From the NCBI GenBank assembly GCA_016699045.1, contig CP064957.1:124001-188000 (forward strand): 64,000 nt of DNA, read 5' to 3'. The DNA comes from a bacterium (GTDB lineage Bacteria > Babelota > Babeliae > Babelales > RVW-14). The notes under the pieces are model-generated. The model did no database searches. It was not told where the DNA came from and was given only the letters and a program-made list of their open reading frames with translations. This document shows positions 9,915-18,695 of this stretch, one piece after another (the stretch's first letter is position 1; each line of letters starts with the position of its first letter). The translations under genes and the position numbers were made by a program.

Positions 9915-9964
9915 TTACGGAAGTTGCAGCGTAAGATGCCTGATGTATCATGCAACCACCGTAA
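9915..9964. repeat. Compound stem-loop in intergenic DNA
   Basis: TTACGG-aa-GTTGCA pairs with TGCAAC-ca-CCGTAA around a 22-base loop: two perfect 6-bp stems separated by a symmetric 2x2 internal loop. No U-run follows on either strand, so it is not an ordinary terminator. It could be part of a small RNA or a protein-binding site. Confidence 0.45.
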
Positions 9965-10094
9965 AATATTGTCGCCCCCCAAACCCTTAAATCTAAGGTT
10001 ACTCAAACTTAATAAATTTTTGTAAGTAATTTATGTTTTGGTAAAAAAAACCTTTTTTTATAATGCTTTTAGCTTTTCATTATTCGTTAAATTT

Positions 10095-10123
10095 TTGCCT
10101 TTTTTAAGACGAGCACGTATACT
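10095..10123 (+). promoter_or_regulatory. Sigma70-type promoter of the first flippase gene
   Basis: TTGCCT, 17-base spacer, TATACT. It would start transcription near 10130, about 30 bases before the ATG at 10161. Confidence 0.5.
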
Positions 10124-10160
10124 TTTTTTCAAAACTAAGCCATTTTACGGTAAGGATTAC

Positions 10161-11576
10161 ATGCAAACTCAACAAAACGATTTTTGCAAAGTTATAGAAA
10201 AGAAATTTCATCGTGGCTTTAGATGGAATTTCTTTGGAAGCATAACTTATGAAGCAGTAAAAATAGTACACCATTTCTTTTTGCTCAAGTTTATTAATGT
10301 TGCTGATTACGGGCTGATTGGCAGTATGTTTGCGGTAATTTACATGACGACAAAGATTGCTGATTTTGGCATGAGTCATGCCTTGGCACCTTTTTTTTGC
10401 GACATAACTAAAAATAAAAAAAGCTTCAAAAAAATACTTTTTTCTTATTACCTTGGGCCACAGCTACCTATAATTATGGCTGCCGGCATGATAGCTATGG
10501 TTTTTTTTCAGAAGCAATTTTTATCCGACCAACCAACCCCCTGTCTCTTCATCATCCCAACTATTGTATTTTTAGAAACAATACGTTCATTTTTGCGTTA
10601 TCTTTTACACATGACTTTTCAAAGTAAGAAAGTAGTACTGTTCGAACTAGCAACATTTTTATGTTATTTATCTTCAATTTGGGTTGCAATTTTACACTTT
10701 CATTTTCAACTATCTTTAAATGTTATCTTTGTTCCGCATATCGTTGATTCAGCATTTGTCACCACAGTATTTATAATCATGATGCGGCGCTACTACGAAA
10801 AATTGCCCCAAGAAAATGTCGATAGTTGGTCAAAGAACCTTGGGCAACGCATTGTTAAAGCACGCCTCTTCAATTATTTCATTCGCATAAGCCGCGAGTT
10901 TTTTACCAGCCATTTCTTAACACCTTTTTTTGCCATTAAATTTGGTTTCAAACAAGCAGGTCTTTTTTATTTTGCAAGTATTATTGCAACTGCCATCCAA
11001 TCGATCATCAAAGTTTCAATTGGCTATTCTGGTAACGCCTTATTTGCAAGTTTAAAAGAAAACAGTCAGGCAGCAAAAAAACAGGCCTTTCGCATTATTA
11101 ATGAAAAAGTCATGCGCGTCATAGCACCACTCATGATCATGTTGATCATAAGTTATAAAAGTATTATGGAGCTTTGGCTTACCAACAATAATACCGCCGT
11201 CACACTTGCTTTGTTGTTACTCTTGCTCATTATTATTTTCACGGAATTTTTTTTTATGGCCTATGAACAGTTCTATATTATCGAAGAGGCTTCACGAAAA
11301 CTTTTTCTCTTTAAAATTTTAGAGTTCTTCCTTTTTTATGTCGTTATTATTGCTAGCGAACAACAAACCATGCTCACCACCTTGATAAGCATTATCATTA
11401 TTAGATTGATCAGCTTTGTTATCATAACGATCAATGCCTATTCATTATGGCAAATTACGCCCAGCATTAGGACCTCAAAACACTACCTTGCGCTCTGTTT
11501 TGCCTGCGGCCTAATACTACTTTTGGCGCTCAAATTTTTTCAGGCTGAAATAATAGCCAGTCTTTTGAGCTCATAG
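10161..11576 (+). CDS. Polytopic membrane protein, oligosaccharide flippase-like (copy 1)
   Basis: 471 residues from the ATG at 10161, chosen over the longer frame because AAGGA lies 5 bases upstream and because the paralogue at 11698 begins at the same place in the alignment. About 12-14 hydrophobic helices with small charged loops. The start FHRGFRWNFFGSITYEAVKI and YGLIGSMFAVIYMTTKIADFG resemble the first helices of Wzx-type flippases in the MATE/MurJ-like superfamily, which move lipid-linked glycans across the inner membrane. The substrate is unknown and no glycosyltransferase cluster adjoins it. Confidence 0.6.
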   Translation: MQTQQNDFCKVIEKKFHRGFRWNFFGSITYEAVKIVHHFFLLKFINVADYGLIGSMFAVIYMTTKIADFGMSHALAPFFCDITKNKKSFKKILFSYYLGPQLPIIMAAGMIAMVFFQKQFLSDQPTPCLFIIPTIVFLETIRSFLRYLLHMTFQSKKVVLFELATFLCYLSSIWVAILHFHFQLSLNVIFVPHIVDSAFVTTVFIIMMRRYYEKLPQENVDSWSKNLGQRIVKARLFNYFIRISREFFTSHFLTPFFAIKFGFKQAGLFYFASIIATAIQSIIKVSIGYSGNALFASLKENSQAAKKQAFRIINEKVMRVIAPLMIMLIISYKSIMELWLTNNNTAVTLALLLLLLIIIFTEFFFMAYEQFYIIEEASRKLFLFKILEFFLFYVVIIASEQQTMLTTLISIIIIRLISFVIITINAYSLWQITPSIRTSKHYLALCFACGLILLLALKFFQAEIIASLLSS

Positions 11577-11588
11577 TACGGTATTTAC

Positions 11589-11612
11589 ACGGCCAATTGG
11601 GCCCGTTTTTTT
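11589..11612 (+). terminator. Rho-independent terminator
   Basis: AC-GGCC, loop AATTG, GGCC-(c)-GT, then seven T. A short stem with one bulge, placed 13 bases after the flippase stop codon. Confidence 0.5.
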
Positions 11613-11697
11613 ATCTTTTTGAAAATATCTTGTATACTAGCCTTGTACCACAATCGCGATTTGATAAAGGTCTCGCACGGCTAGTTTAAAAAGAAAT

Positions 11698-13122
11698 ATG
11701 AATAAAAATTTAAGCACACAAAAATTGTCGCCAATTGATCAATTTCATCATGGATTCAGGTGGAATCTATGGGGAAGTCTATTATTTGAATCGCTCAAAA
11801 TTACACACAATCTTTTGCTGATCAGATTACTTGATGGCTCAGTGTACGGCCTCGTTGGGATGATTTTTGCAACAATCTACCTAGCTTCACGATTAGCAGA
11901 TTTTGGCAGTGCTTATACTTTGGCGCCATTTTTTTATTTTTTCGTCAAAAGTAAGCAAACATTTAAAACAATATTTTTGCGTCAGTATCTGGCTCCTGTA
12001 ATACCACTTACGCTGCTGATAGCTGGAGCCGCAACGTACTGGTTATATCTCCATTGCGCAGAAATTACCGGCATGCCAAGTCTTTTGATTGTGCCGTTTT
12101 TAGTTTTTACCGAAACAATTCGCTGCGTCTTTAGACAATTTTTACACATCGCCTTTAAGAGCAAACCAACCATTTTGATCGAGTTATTTATTTTTATTGG
12201 TTATTTGGCGGTGGTGTGGGGGACTTATTTTTACACAGATGGCATGCTGTCATCAAATATTATTTTTATACCGTACTGTGCTGACTCGCTCATCGCACTT
12301 GTTTTTTTTATAATCAGTATCTGGCAATTGTATAAAAAATTGCCCAACGCGTATTTTCCAATTCCGCATAATCTTTTCAAGCGCATGATTAAAATACGGC
12401 TCTTCAATTATTTGCTACACTTAAACCGCCAGCTGTTTACCAGCAATATTGTAACACCGTTATTTGCTATAAAATTTGGCCTTAAGCAGGCGGGGCTGTT
12501 TTATTTTGCCAGCACCATTTCTCGAGCACTCCACGACACCATCAAATCAACTGTTGGCCATCCGGGAAATGCCTTACTAGCCACCTTAAAAGAACACGGT
12601 AGCAAGGAAGAAAAAAAATCGGCATTTGAAACATTAAGCACCAAGCTTGTTTTGATTATTGTACCGATTATTATTTTTCTGTTTCTGAATTACAGCAAAT
12701 TATTGGCAATCAGTTTTATTAACCAGCCAACTGGCATGATCGTTACTTTCTCAATAATGTATTTACTGATAACCTTTTCAGAGCTGTTCTTCATTTTATA
12801 TGAACAGTTTTACATTTTAGAAGAAGCGGCAAGCTCTCTTTTTATTTTTAAGTTTCTCGAAATCATCTTTTTTTATATTTTTGTGGTAGCACAGGAAATA
12901 CAAAGCCCAACGATCACTTTGTTAACAATTCTTACTATCCGCTGCATAAGTTTTTTGATTGTATCGCTTAATGCCTACTACCGCTGGGGCATTCAACCAA
13001 GCTTCAAAATAACGCTAAAATACCTGAGCAGATCAATTGGCATCTCATTACTTGTTTCATTTCTTGTGGGCCAATTGTTATGCAACCTGACAATCATTCA
13101 GCATCTCATACAACTTAAATAA
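11698..13122 (+). CDS. Polytopic membrane protein, oligosaccharide flippase-like (copy 2)
   Basis: 474 residues, a clear paralogue of the product of 10161-11576 along its whole length. Both share FHxGFRWN, the motif RLFNYxxxxxRxxFTSN/H followed by KFGxKQAGLFYFAS, and EQFYIxEEA. About 12-14 membrane helices. Duplication followed by divergence suggests different substrates or partners. A TATACT hexamer at 11633-11638 may be its -10 element, but no good -35 is seen. The gene ends 5 bases from the convergent ankyrin gene. Confidence 0.6.
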   Translation: MNKNLSTQKLSPIDQFHHGFRWNLWGSLLFESLKITHNLLLIRLLDGSVYGLVGMIFATIYLASRLADFGSAYTLAPFFYFFVKSKQTFKTIFLRQYLAPVIPLTLLIAGAATYWLYLHCAEITGMPSLLIVPFLVFTETIRCVFRQFLHIAFKSKPTILIELFIFIGYLAVVWGTYFYTDGMLSSNIIFIPYCADSLIALVFFIISIWQLYKKLPNAYFPIPHNLFKRMIKIRLFNYLLHLNRQLFTSNIVTPLFAIKFGLKQAGLFYFASTISRALHDTIKSTVGHPGNALLATLKEHGSKEEKKSAFETLSTKLVLIIVPIIIFLFLNYSKLLAISFINQPTGMIVTFSIMYLLITFSELFFILYEQFYILEEAASSLFIFKFLEIIFFYIFVVAQEIQSPTITLLTILTIRCISFLIVSLNAYYRWGIQPSFKITLKYLSRSIGISLLVSFLVGQLLCNLTIIQHLIQLK

Positions 13123-13127
13123 GATCG

Positions 13128-14399
13128 CTATTCGGAGACTGCACACGTGCCTTGTTTCTCGAACGATGCAAACAACCGCTCAAGCGCATCTGAACTTTCG
13201 CTTTTTTCACTATCAGATGATGCACACATTTCTTCAGAAGAATAACTTTTTAGCATAAATGACTCATCATCAGAAAGATAACTCGCCGAATCAATGCCCC
13301 CAAGAATCGGCTGTTTTTTTATTTCTGACGATGTAAACAAGTGCTTATTCTCAAAAACAGCACTCGTCGGTTCACTATTTTTGCTACCCTCATCCTTCAC
13401 AAGGGGCATCTCTTCGTCAACATGCAAAGAGGTGCTCTGCAGTTTTATGTCAAACGATGCAAACAGATCCTCCAACACCGATTCTGCATATTCATTATCT
13501 TCGCTATCAGATTCAGACTGATCAGTCGATTGTTGAGAAAAACAACCCTGTAAAATGTCAGCAACATCTTGGCGATCATATATTCTGGCATAACTCAATG
13601 GCGTTTTAGCATGACTATTAACTACATCAACATCAGCACCAAGACGAATTAAAGCTCTCACCACATCTGCATGACCAGATTTTGCAGCAAGATGAAGCGG
13701 AGTATTGCCCACATGGTCTCTCGCATCAATAACAGCGTCATACCTGGACAATGTATACACATTAGCCAACATGCCTGCTGCTGCTGCACAGTGCAGCGGC
13801 GTCATACCACTACTACTGGCAAAATTGAACGACTCGGCGGGAAGAATGTTTCTTTTTTGTAATTCACTAACAATAAAAACTAAAGATTGCCCACCTCGAT
13901 TAAGCTGAGCTACCCGATGAACCAAACTAAAACCTTGATAGCTGATATCAAATGAACCCATAAAACACCGAATAGCCAACATTTCAGCAATGCTTTCTCT
14001 AAACCATGGAGCAAGGGCGGTAATAAAACAAGGAATAGGATTAGCTCCGTTTTCAAGTAAAAGCATCACTTTTAATATATCACCAGACATAATCGCATAA
14101 TCAAGAGCACTATAACCAGATTCATCGCGTCGATTCAAATGCAAAGCCAAGTCATTTTTTGAAAGATTAAGCTTGTCAATATAATTACCAACAACAGAAA
14201 CATCTTTGTTATTATAACACATCTGATGAATTTTAAACCATTCACTATAATCTGAAGCTGCCTTTAGATCAGTATCGATAGGCTCAGGAGCCGCAGCACT
14301 AGCACGAAGAAAGCTTGAAAAAGCAAGACAGGCAAACAAAATAAAAGTGCTACACGCGACGCTTTTCAAAAATACCGGCATTATTATTAATTTTTTCAT
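13128..14399 (-). CDS. Secreted ankyrin-repeat protein with acidic Ser-rich tail
   Basis: 423 residues from the second ATG (14399), which has AGGAG 9 bases upstream; the first ATG touches that site. Residues 1-30 form a signal peptide. Ankyrin repeats run from about 85 to 280 (SGYSALDYAIMSGD, GMTPLHCAAAAGM, VGNTPLHLAAKSGHADVVRALI, AKTPLSYARI). The last 150 residues are acidic and serine-rich and contain two copies of a LExLFASF motif (VLEDLFASF and ALERLFASF) each preceded by a Ser/Asp/Glu run. Probably an exported protein acting on the host; no host target can be named. Confidence 0.85.
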   Translation of the reverse strand: MKKLIIMPVFLKSVACSTFILFACLAFSSFLRASAAAPEPIDTDLKAASDYSEWFKIHQMCYNNKDVSVVGNYIDKLNLSKNDLALHLNRRDESGYSALDYAIMSGDILKVMLLLENGANPIPCFITALAPWFRESIAEMLAIRCFMGSFDISYQGFSLVHRVAQLNRGGQSLVFIVSELQKRNILPAESFNFASSSGMTPLHCAAAAGMLANVYTLSRYDAVIDARDHVGNTPLHLAAKSGHADVVRALIRLGADVDVVNSHAKTPLSYARIYDRQDVADILQGCFSQQSTDQSESDSEDNEYAESVLEDLFASFDIKLQSTSLHVDEEMPLVKDEGSKNSEPTSAVFENKHLFTSSEIKKQPILGGIDSASYLSDDESFMLKSYSSEEMCASSDSEKSESSDALERLFASFEKQGTCAVSE

Positions 14400-15442
14400 T
14401 ACACTCATCTCCTGGCAAAATAAAGAACTCTTCTCGTATAATTCTATATTAGAAAATTTAAGGCAAGAAAGTCAATAAAGAAACCACGCGGAGCTTTTAT
14501 AGTAATTTAACAACAGAATACATCTTTACATTTATTTTGCAAAAATAAACATCTTTTAAAAAATAAGCTCTATTGTTCATAATTGTTCATACAATTTTCC
14601 CGTATAAAAGAGGGTCTCGCAGTTGGCAGGGCGGGCCACTTTATCCCCTTTTTGGGGGAAAATTAAGCTTTTTCTAAAAATTTAGCTAGAGGTTTAAGAA
14701 GAAATTTTTCAATTTTTAAAACCCATTTAATCCAACCGATTGCAAAAGATACAAAAGATTGTCTTAAAAATTAGAAAATTATCAACGCGCTTGCAATCTC
14801 GCTATTTTACTTTTTAAAACGTACTTTGGTAAATTTAGTAGTATTTTTATTTTTTCGTCCAAATGGTTCTTTTTTCACGTCTTATTATTATTCTTTAATA
14901 CGCCCTTTTTTCTAAACTTTCTAAATTTTATTCTTAACTTTTTACTCTTTTTTTAAATTCTTAATCTCTTTATTTAAATATAAATCTTAAATCCTGAATA
15001 AGTCCTAAGCCTCTTATTAAGTACTTACCGAATCATGATTTATCTGGACACGACCTCCCTAATAAATCTCGGAGCCTTTCCCGGGTTCTGTATAAGCATA
15101 GGCCCGGGAGAGCTAACGAGCTAAATCTTTTTCCTCATCTTCCTCCTATCCCCCTTCCCCTCCCCCATAACCAACGCCGCTGCTAATTCACGTAGTCCAA
15201 AGCCCCCAGCCCTTTTCCCACTTAGAATTAAAAGGCTGGGGGCGACAGGACGGAGTGCCGGGGAGCGCGCGTCAAGGCCACCCTACTCCGCCAAAAACAA
15301 GAATAATATTGAATGGCCAAAAGATTGAGAAATCCAAGGAAAACGCCCAATTGTGTCAAAATGTCTAAAATTATGCGACATAAAGATAGTTTGTGGCCCA
15401 GATAAACTTGAGTGAGTAAGACTAAGAAATTTTAAAAAATAA
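14400..15442. other. Gene-free region with GC-rich structured blocks
   Basis: About 1 kb with no convincing coding frame. It holds, in order: a tandem 10-base repeat ATTGTTCATA (near 14575-14592), a 9-bp inverted repeat AATTTTCCC/GGGAAAATT (14593-14601 and 14656-14664) around a GC-rich segment, an 8-bp inverted repeat GATTGCAA/TTGCAATC, about 250 bases of very AT-rich DNA, and then a GC-rich structured block (15065-15296, listed separately). GC-rich islands of this type in an AT-rich genome usually mark RNA genes. Confidence 0.55.
15065..15296. ncRNA. Candidate structured non-coding RNA, unassigned
   Basis: Three stems lie in series. TCCCGGG/CCCGGGA (15079-15109) sits inside weaker CTC/GAG and AGC/GCT pairing. 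GCCCCCAGCC/GGCTGGGGGC (15202-15243) extends inwards by four A-T pairs past one bulge. CGGAGT-GCC pairs with GGC...ACTCCG (15251-15290). On the minus strand a possible promoter, TTCTCA-17-TATTAT (15331 to 15303), would start a transcript near 15296. I looked for and did not find the conserved cores of RNase P RNA, tmRNA, SRP RNA or 5S rRNA, so the class is unknown. The strand is uncertain; minus is preferred because of the promoter. Confidence 0.4.
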
Positions 15443-15471
15443 TTGACACATCTTCATAGATTGACTAAGAT
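15443..15471 (+). promoter_or_regulatory. Sigma70-type promoter of dnaK
   Basis: TTGACA, 17-base spacer, TAAGAT: a perfect -35 and good -10, with transcription starting near 15478 and a leader of about 75 bases. No CIRCE inverted repeat was seen. Confidence 0.7.
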
Positions 15472-15552
15472 AATCTCAGGAATGGATGTTAGCATAAAAA
15501 GTAGAAAAATGCAGCAGGCAGTTAACATTTTTTAAAAAGCAAAGGAATTATT

Positions 15553-17445
15553 ATGGGAAAAATTATCGGCATAGATCTGGGTACTACAAACTCAGTCGTA
15601 TCATTCATGGAAGGCGGCAGCCCTAAAGTTATTCCTAACCAAGAAGGCGCCAATACTACCCCATCCATCGTGGCTATTACCAAAGACGGCCAACGCTTGG
15701 TAGGCGCTGTTGCAAAACGACAAGCAGTAACCAATCCCGAGAACACTGTTTTTTCGGCAAAGCGATTCATTGGTAAAAAGTTTAATGTATTAACCGATCG
15801 CGATAAAAAACTGGTTCCTTACCACATCGTCAGCACAGGCAATGGCGATATCGCTATCGAAGTTCAAGGCAAAAAACTTGCACCAGAAGAAATTTCAGCA
15901 GCTGTGTTACAAAAGTTAAAACAAGCGGCTGAAGATTATTTGGGCGAAAAAGTAACTGAAGCGGTTATTACCGTTCCTGCTTATTTTAACGATGCTCAAC
16001 GACAAGCAACCAAAACAGCTGGTCAAATTGCAGGGCTAGACGTTAAACGTATTATCAATGAACCTACAGCAGCAGCGCTTGCTTATGGTCTTGACAAAAA
16101 GAATAACGAAACAATTGCGGTATTCGACTTTGGTGGCGGTACTTTTGATATCTCCATTTTGGAAGTAGGCGATGGCGTTGTTGAAGTTAAATCAACCAAT
16201 GGTGACACCATGCTTGGTGGTGATAACGTTGACGAATTGTTAATTGAGTATCTCATCGAAGAATTTAAGAAATCAAATGGCGTCGATCTTAAAAACGACA
16301 AAGTTGCAATTCAACGCCTCAAAGAAGCTGCTGAAAAAGCTAAGATTGAACTTTCAGCTGCAACTGAAACAGAAGTCAATTTGCCTTACATCACCGCCGA
16401 TGCAACGGGACCAAAGCACTTAGTAACAAAAATCTCCCGCGCCAAACTTGATAACTTGTGTGCAGACATTTTCAAACGCCTCTTTGAGCCATGCAAACAA
16501 GCTATCAAAGATGCTGATATCAGCGTAAGCAAAATCGACGAAGTCATTTTGGTTGGCGGCTCAACCCGTATTCCAAAGATTCAAGAAATGGTAAAAGAAT
16601 TCTTTGGTAAAGAACCAAACCGTTCAGTAAACCCTGACGAAGTTGTTTCTTTGGGTGCTGCAATTCAAGGCGGCGTACTGGCTGGTGACGTTACCGACGT
16701 ATTGCTCTTGGACGTAACACCACTTTCCTTGGGTATTGAAACCTTGGGGGGCGTTGCAACAAAGCTTATCGAACGTAACACCACCATCCCTGCTAAAAAG
16801 TCACAAGTGTTCTCAACCGCTGAAGACAACCAAACAGCAGTAGAAATTCATGTAGTTCAAGGTGAACGCGAATTTGCACGCGACAACAAAACGCTTGGCC
16901 GCTTCAAACTTGACGGTATCCCAGCTGCACCGCGCGGAATGCCACAAGTTGAAGTTTCCTTTAATTTGGACGCTAACGGCATTGTGCATGTTTCTGCAAA
17001 AGACTTGGGAACCGGTAAAGAACAAAGTATCACGATTACCAACTCTTCAGGCTTGAGCAAAGCTGATATCGAAAGACTTGTTCAAGAAGCACAACAACAC
17101 GAAGCTGAAGACAAGAAACTTAAAGAAGTCATCGAAAAGCGTAATGCACTCGACAACATGATTATGCAAATCGAAAAGACGTTGAAAGACAACAAAGAAA
17201 AGCTTCCAATCGCAGAAGTTAACATTGTTGAAAAAGCATTAGAAGATGCTAAAAAAGTCTTGTCAGAAAAAGAAAACGACGGCGAAGCTTTACAAGCAGC
17301 AACCGACGATCTTATGAAGGCATCCCATAAAGTTGCTGAAATAATCTACAAAGATAAAAACGCTCAACAATCACCTCAAAACGATGCACAACAACAAACT
17401 GGCGCTGAACAAGGTCCTATTGACGCTGATTTTGAACAAAAATAA
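15553..17445 (+). CDS. dnaK: Chaperone DnaK (Hsp70)
   Basis: 630 residues, full length. ATPase domain with GIDLGTTNSVV, IINEPTAAALAYGLD, VFDFGGGTFD and VILVGGSTRIP; linker VLLLDVTPLSLGIETLGG; substrate-binding domain; and a Gln/Ala-rich tail ending GPIDADFEQK, close to the EEVKDKK-type end of other DnaKs. It refolds proteins with DnaJ and GrpE, neither of which is next to it. AAAGGA lies 8 bases before the ATG. It is transcribed alone, between its own promoter and a strong terminator. Confidence 0.98.
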   Translation: MGKIIGIDLGTTNSVVSFMEGGSPKVIPNQEGANTTPSIVAITKDGQRLVGAVAKRQAVTNPENTVFSAKRFIGKKFNVLTDRDKKLVPYHIVSTGNGDIAIEVQGKKLAPEEISAAVLQKLKQAAEDYLGEKVTEAVITVPAYFNDAQRQATKTAGQIAGLDVKRIINEPTAAALAYGLDKKNNETIAVFDFGGGTFDISILEVGDGVVEVKSTNGDTMLGGDNVDELLIEYLIEEFKKSNGVDLKNDKVAIQRLKEAAEKAKIELSAATETEVNLPYITADATGPKHLVTKISRAKLDNLCADIFKRLFEPCKQAIKDADISVSKIDEVILVGGSTRIPKIQEMVKEFFGKEPNRSVNPDEVVSLGAAIQGGVLAGDVTDVLLLDVTPLSLGIETLGGVATKLIERNTTIPAKKSQVFSTAEDNQTAVEIHVVQGEREFARDNKTLGRFKLDGIPAAPRGMPQVEVSFNLDANGIVHVSAKDLGTGKEQSITITNSSGLSKADIERLVQEAQQHEAEDKKLKEVIEKRNALDNMIMQIEKTLKDNKEKLPIAEVNIVEKALEDAKKVLSEKENDGEALQAATDDLMKASHKVAEIIYKDKNAQQSPQNDAQQQTGAEQGPIDADFEQK

Positions 17446-17482
17446 AAGCTGACTTTGTAAAAAGAACTTGCTCTTAAATGAT

Positions 17483-17533
17483 GCCCACCATGACTACTGG
17501 CCCACAAGGTCAATGGCCGTGGTGGGCCTTTTT
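17483..17533 (+). terminator. Rho-independent terminator of dnaK
   Basis: GCCCACCA pairs with TGGTGGGC, with secondary pairing inside the 29-base loop, followed by CTTTTT. Confidence 0.85.
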
Positions 17534-17666
17534 CTTATACCCACCACTCAAAATTGCCCATTTATGCCACTTTTTCACCCAAACTTTCCAGATTGAAATA
17601 AAAATGACATATTATAACTATCAATAGAATTTATTCATTTTTTACTAAATTACGATTGGGAAAATT

Positions 17667-18587
17667 ATGAAAAATATGAAAAAGATACCCGTAGCATTAT
17701 TTCTTGGTTTTATGGGGTTAGGACCAATGGTACACCCAGCCTGCCTAGAAAGCCCTGCCAGCCCCATCCTCTCAACCTACATCAACCCATTAGCACCAGC
17801 AACATGCGAATGCGCCTTTTGTATTGATGACGATGCAAAAACAAACCGACACGGCATACAACATATTCATTTTGCTGCCTGGGAAGGTGAACTTAAAACG
17901 GTAAAAGATCTGATTTCTCAGGAACCTGCACTCGTTAATGCCCGCGATTATCGAGGCATGACGCCACTTTTATTTGCCGCCCGCTCTGGCAATTATGATA
18001 TGGTAGAATTTTTATTAGAATCTGGCGCAGACTATCTGGCGTATGATAACAATCAAAGCACACAGACACCAGGCGGCAACGCACTGCACCATCTTTTTTA
18101 TGGTCTTGAACCAAGTGATAAATTAGAATATACAACCAACATTGACGACATTTACGATCTTTTGATCGAAGCAGGAACCAGTCCCTACCTTGAAGACGGG
18201 AACGGAAAAACCCCCGCCGATGTTTATAATGATTTCATAAATAAAGATGGGCACAACAACACATGCACACAGGAATGTAACTCAAATTGCACCTGTTGCG
18301 AAGAGAACTACGTTCTTGATGCGGTATCGGCATGCTCAGTATACCAAGAATCAACTTTCATCGAAAGTACAACAACATCGAAAGATAAATCATCAGAAGA
18401 ATGCTCTCCAACAGAAATCATGATCAACGCACCGGCAAAAGTCCATACAACAGCACCAGCTAATCAATCAGCCACCGAATGCTCTCCTACAGAAATTATG
18501 AGCCAAAAAAAAGAACTCGCTCAACCATACAAGCCACATCTCATCTTTGAAGGCTTCTCGCTTGATGACTGCGACAGTGATTTTTAA
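17667..18587 (+). CDS. Secreted ankyrin-repeat protein with repeated ECSPTEIM motif
   Basis: 306 residues with a signal peptide (about 1-25). Two to three ankyrin repeats lie at about 70-185 (QHIHFAAWEGELKTVKDLI, GMTPLLFAARSGNYDMVEFLL, NALHHLFYGLE). A short cysteine cluster follows (CTQECNSNCTCCEE), then a low-complexity tail with two copies of ECSPTEIM about 30 residues apart. The cysteines would suit metal binding or disulfides outside the cytoplasm. It is followed by its own terminator. Probably exported and host-facing. Confidence 0.8.
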   Translation: MKNMKKIPVALFLGFMGLGPMVHPACLESPASPILSTYINPLAPATCECAFCIDDDAKTNRHGIQHIHFAAWEGELKTVKDLISQEPALVNARDYRGMTPLLFAARSGNYDMVEFLLESGADYLAYDNNQSTQTPGGNALHHLFYGLEPSDKLEYTTNIDDIYDLLIEAGTSPYLEDGNGKTPADVYNDFINKDGHNNTCTQECNSNCTCCEENYVLDAVSACSVYQESTFIESTTTSKDKSSEECSPTEIMINAPAKVHTTAPANQSATECSPTEIMSQKKELAQPYKPHLIFEGFSLDDCDSDF

Positions 18588-18632
18588 TTAAATTTTTTTC
18601 ACATTCCTTGCATTCAAAAAAATAAAAACTTT

Positions 18633-18667
18633 ACCCTAGAACTAATGAATGGTTCTAGGGTTTTTTT
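18633..18667 (+). terminator. Rho-independent terminator
   Basis: Perfect 10-bp stem ACCCTAGAAC/GTTCTAGGGT with a 9-base loop, then six more T. It ends the ankyrin gene and isolates the metallothionein-like gene behind it. Confidence 0.9.
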
Positions 18668-18695
18668 ATGAAGATTTTTATGGAAGGAAGATATC

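Larger units (their letters stand above)
9514..10160. other. Gene-free divergent intergenic region
   Basis: About 650 bases between carD (minus) and the first flippase gene (plus). It is AT-rich and no open frame in it looks coding. It holds a compound stem-loop (9915-9964), listed separately, and a promoter for the flippase gene at its right end. Nothing else was recognised. Confidence 0.6.

Noticed and set aside
14807..14878. A 23-residue Lys-rich minus-strand frame (GTG start) in the gene-free region before dnaK.
   Set aside because: No ribosome site, and the composition is what A-rich DNA gives by chance.
15065..15296. RNase P RNA, tmRNA or SRP RNA as identity of the structured block; ACAGAACCCGG on the minus strand recalls the 3' end of RNase P RNA.
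   Set aside because: The matching GGCUUA and GAGGAAAGUCC elements of RNase P are missing, as are the tRNA-like ends and tag frame of tmRNA and the SRP tetraloop region.
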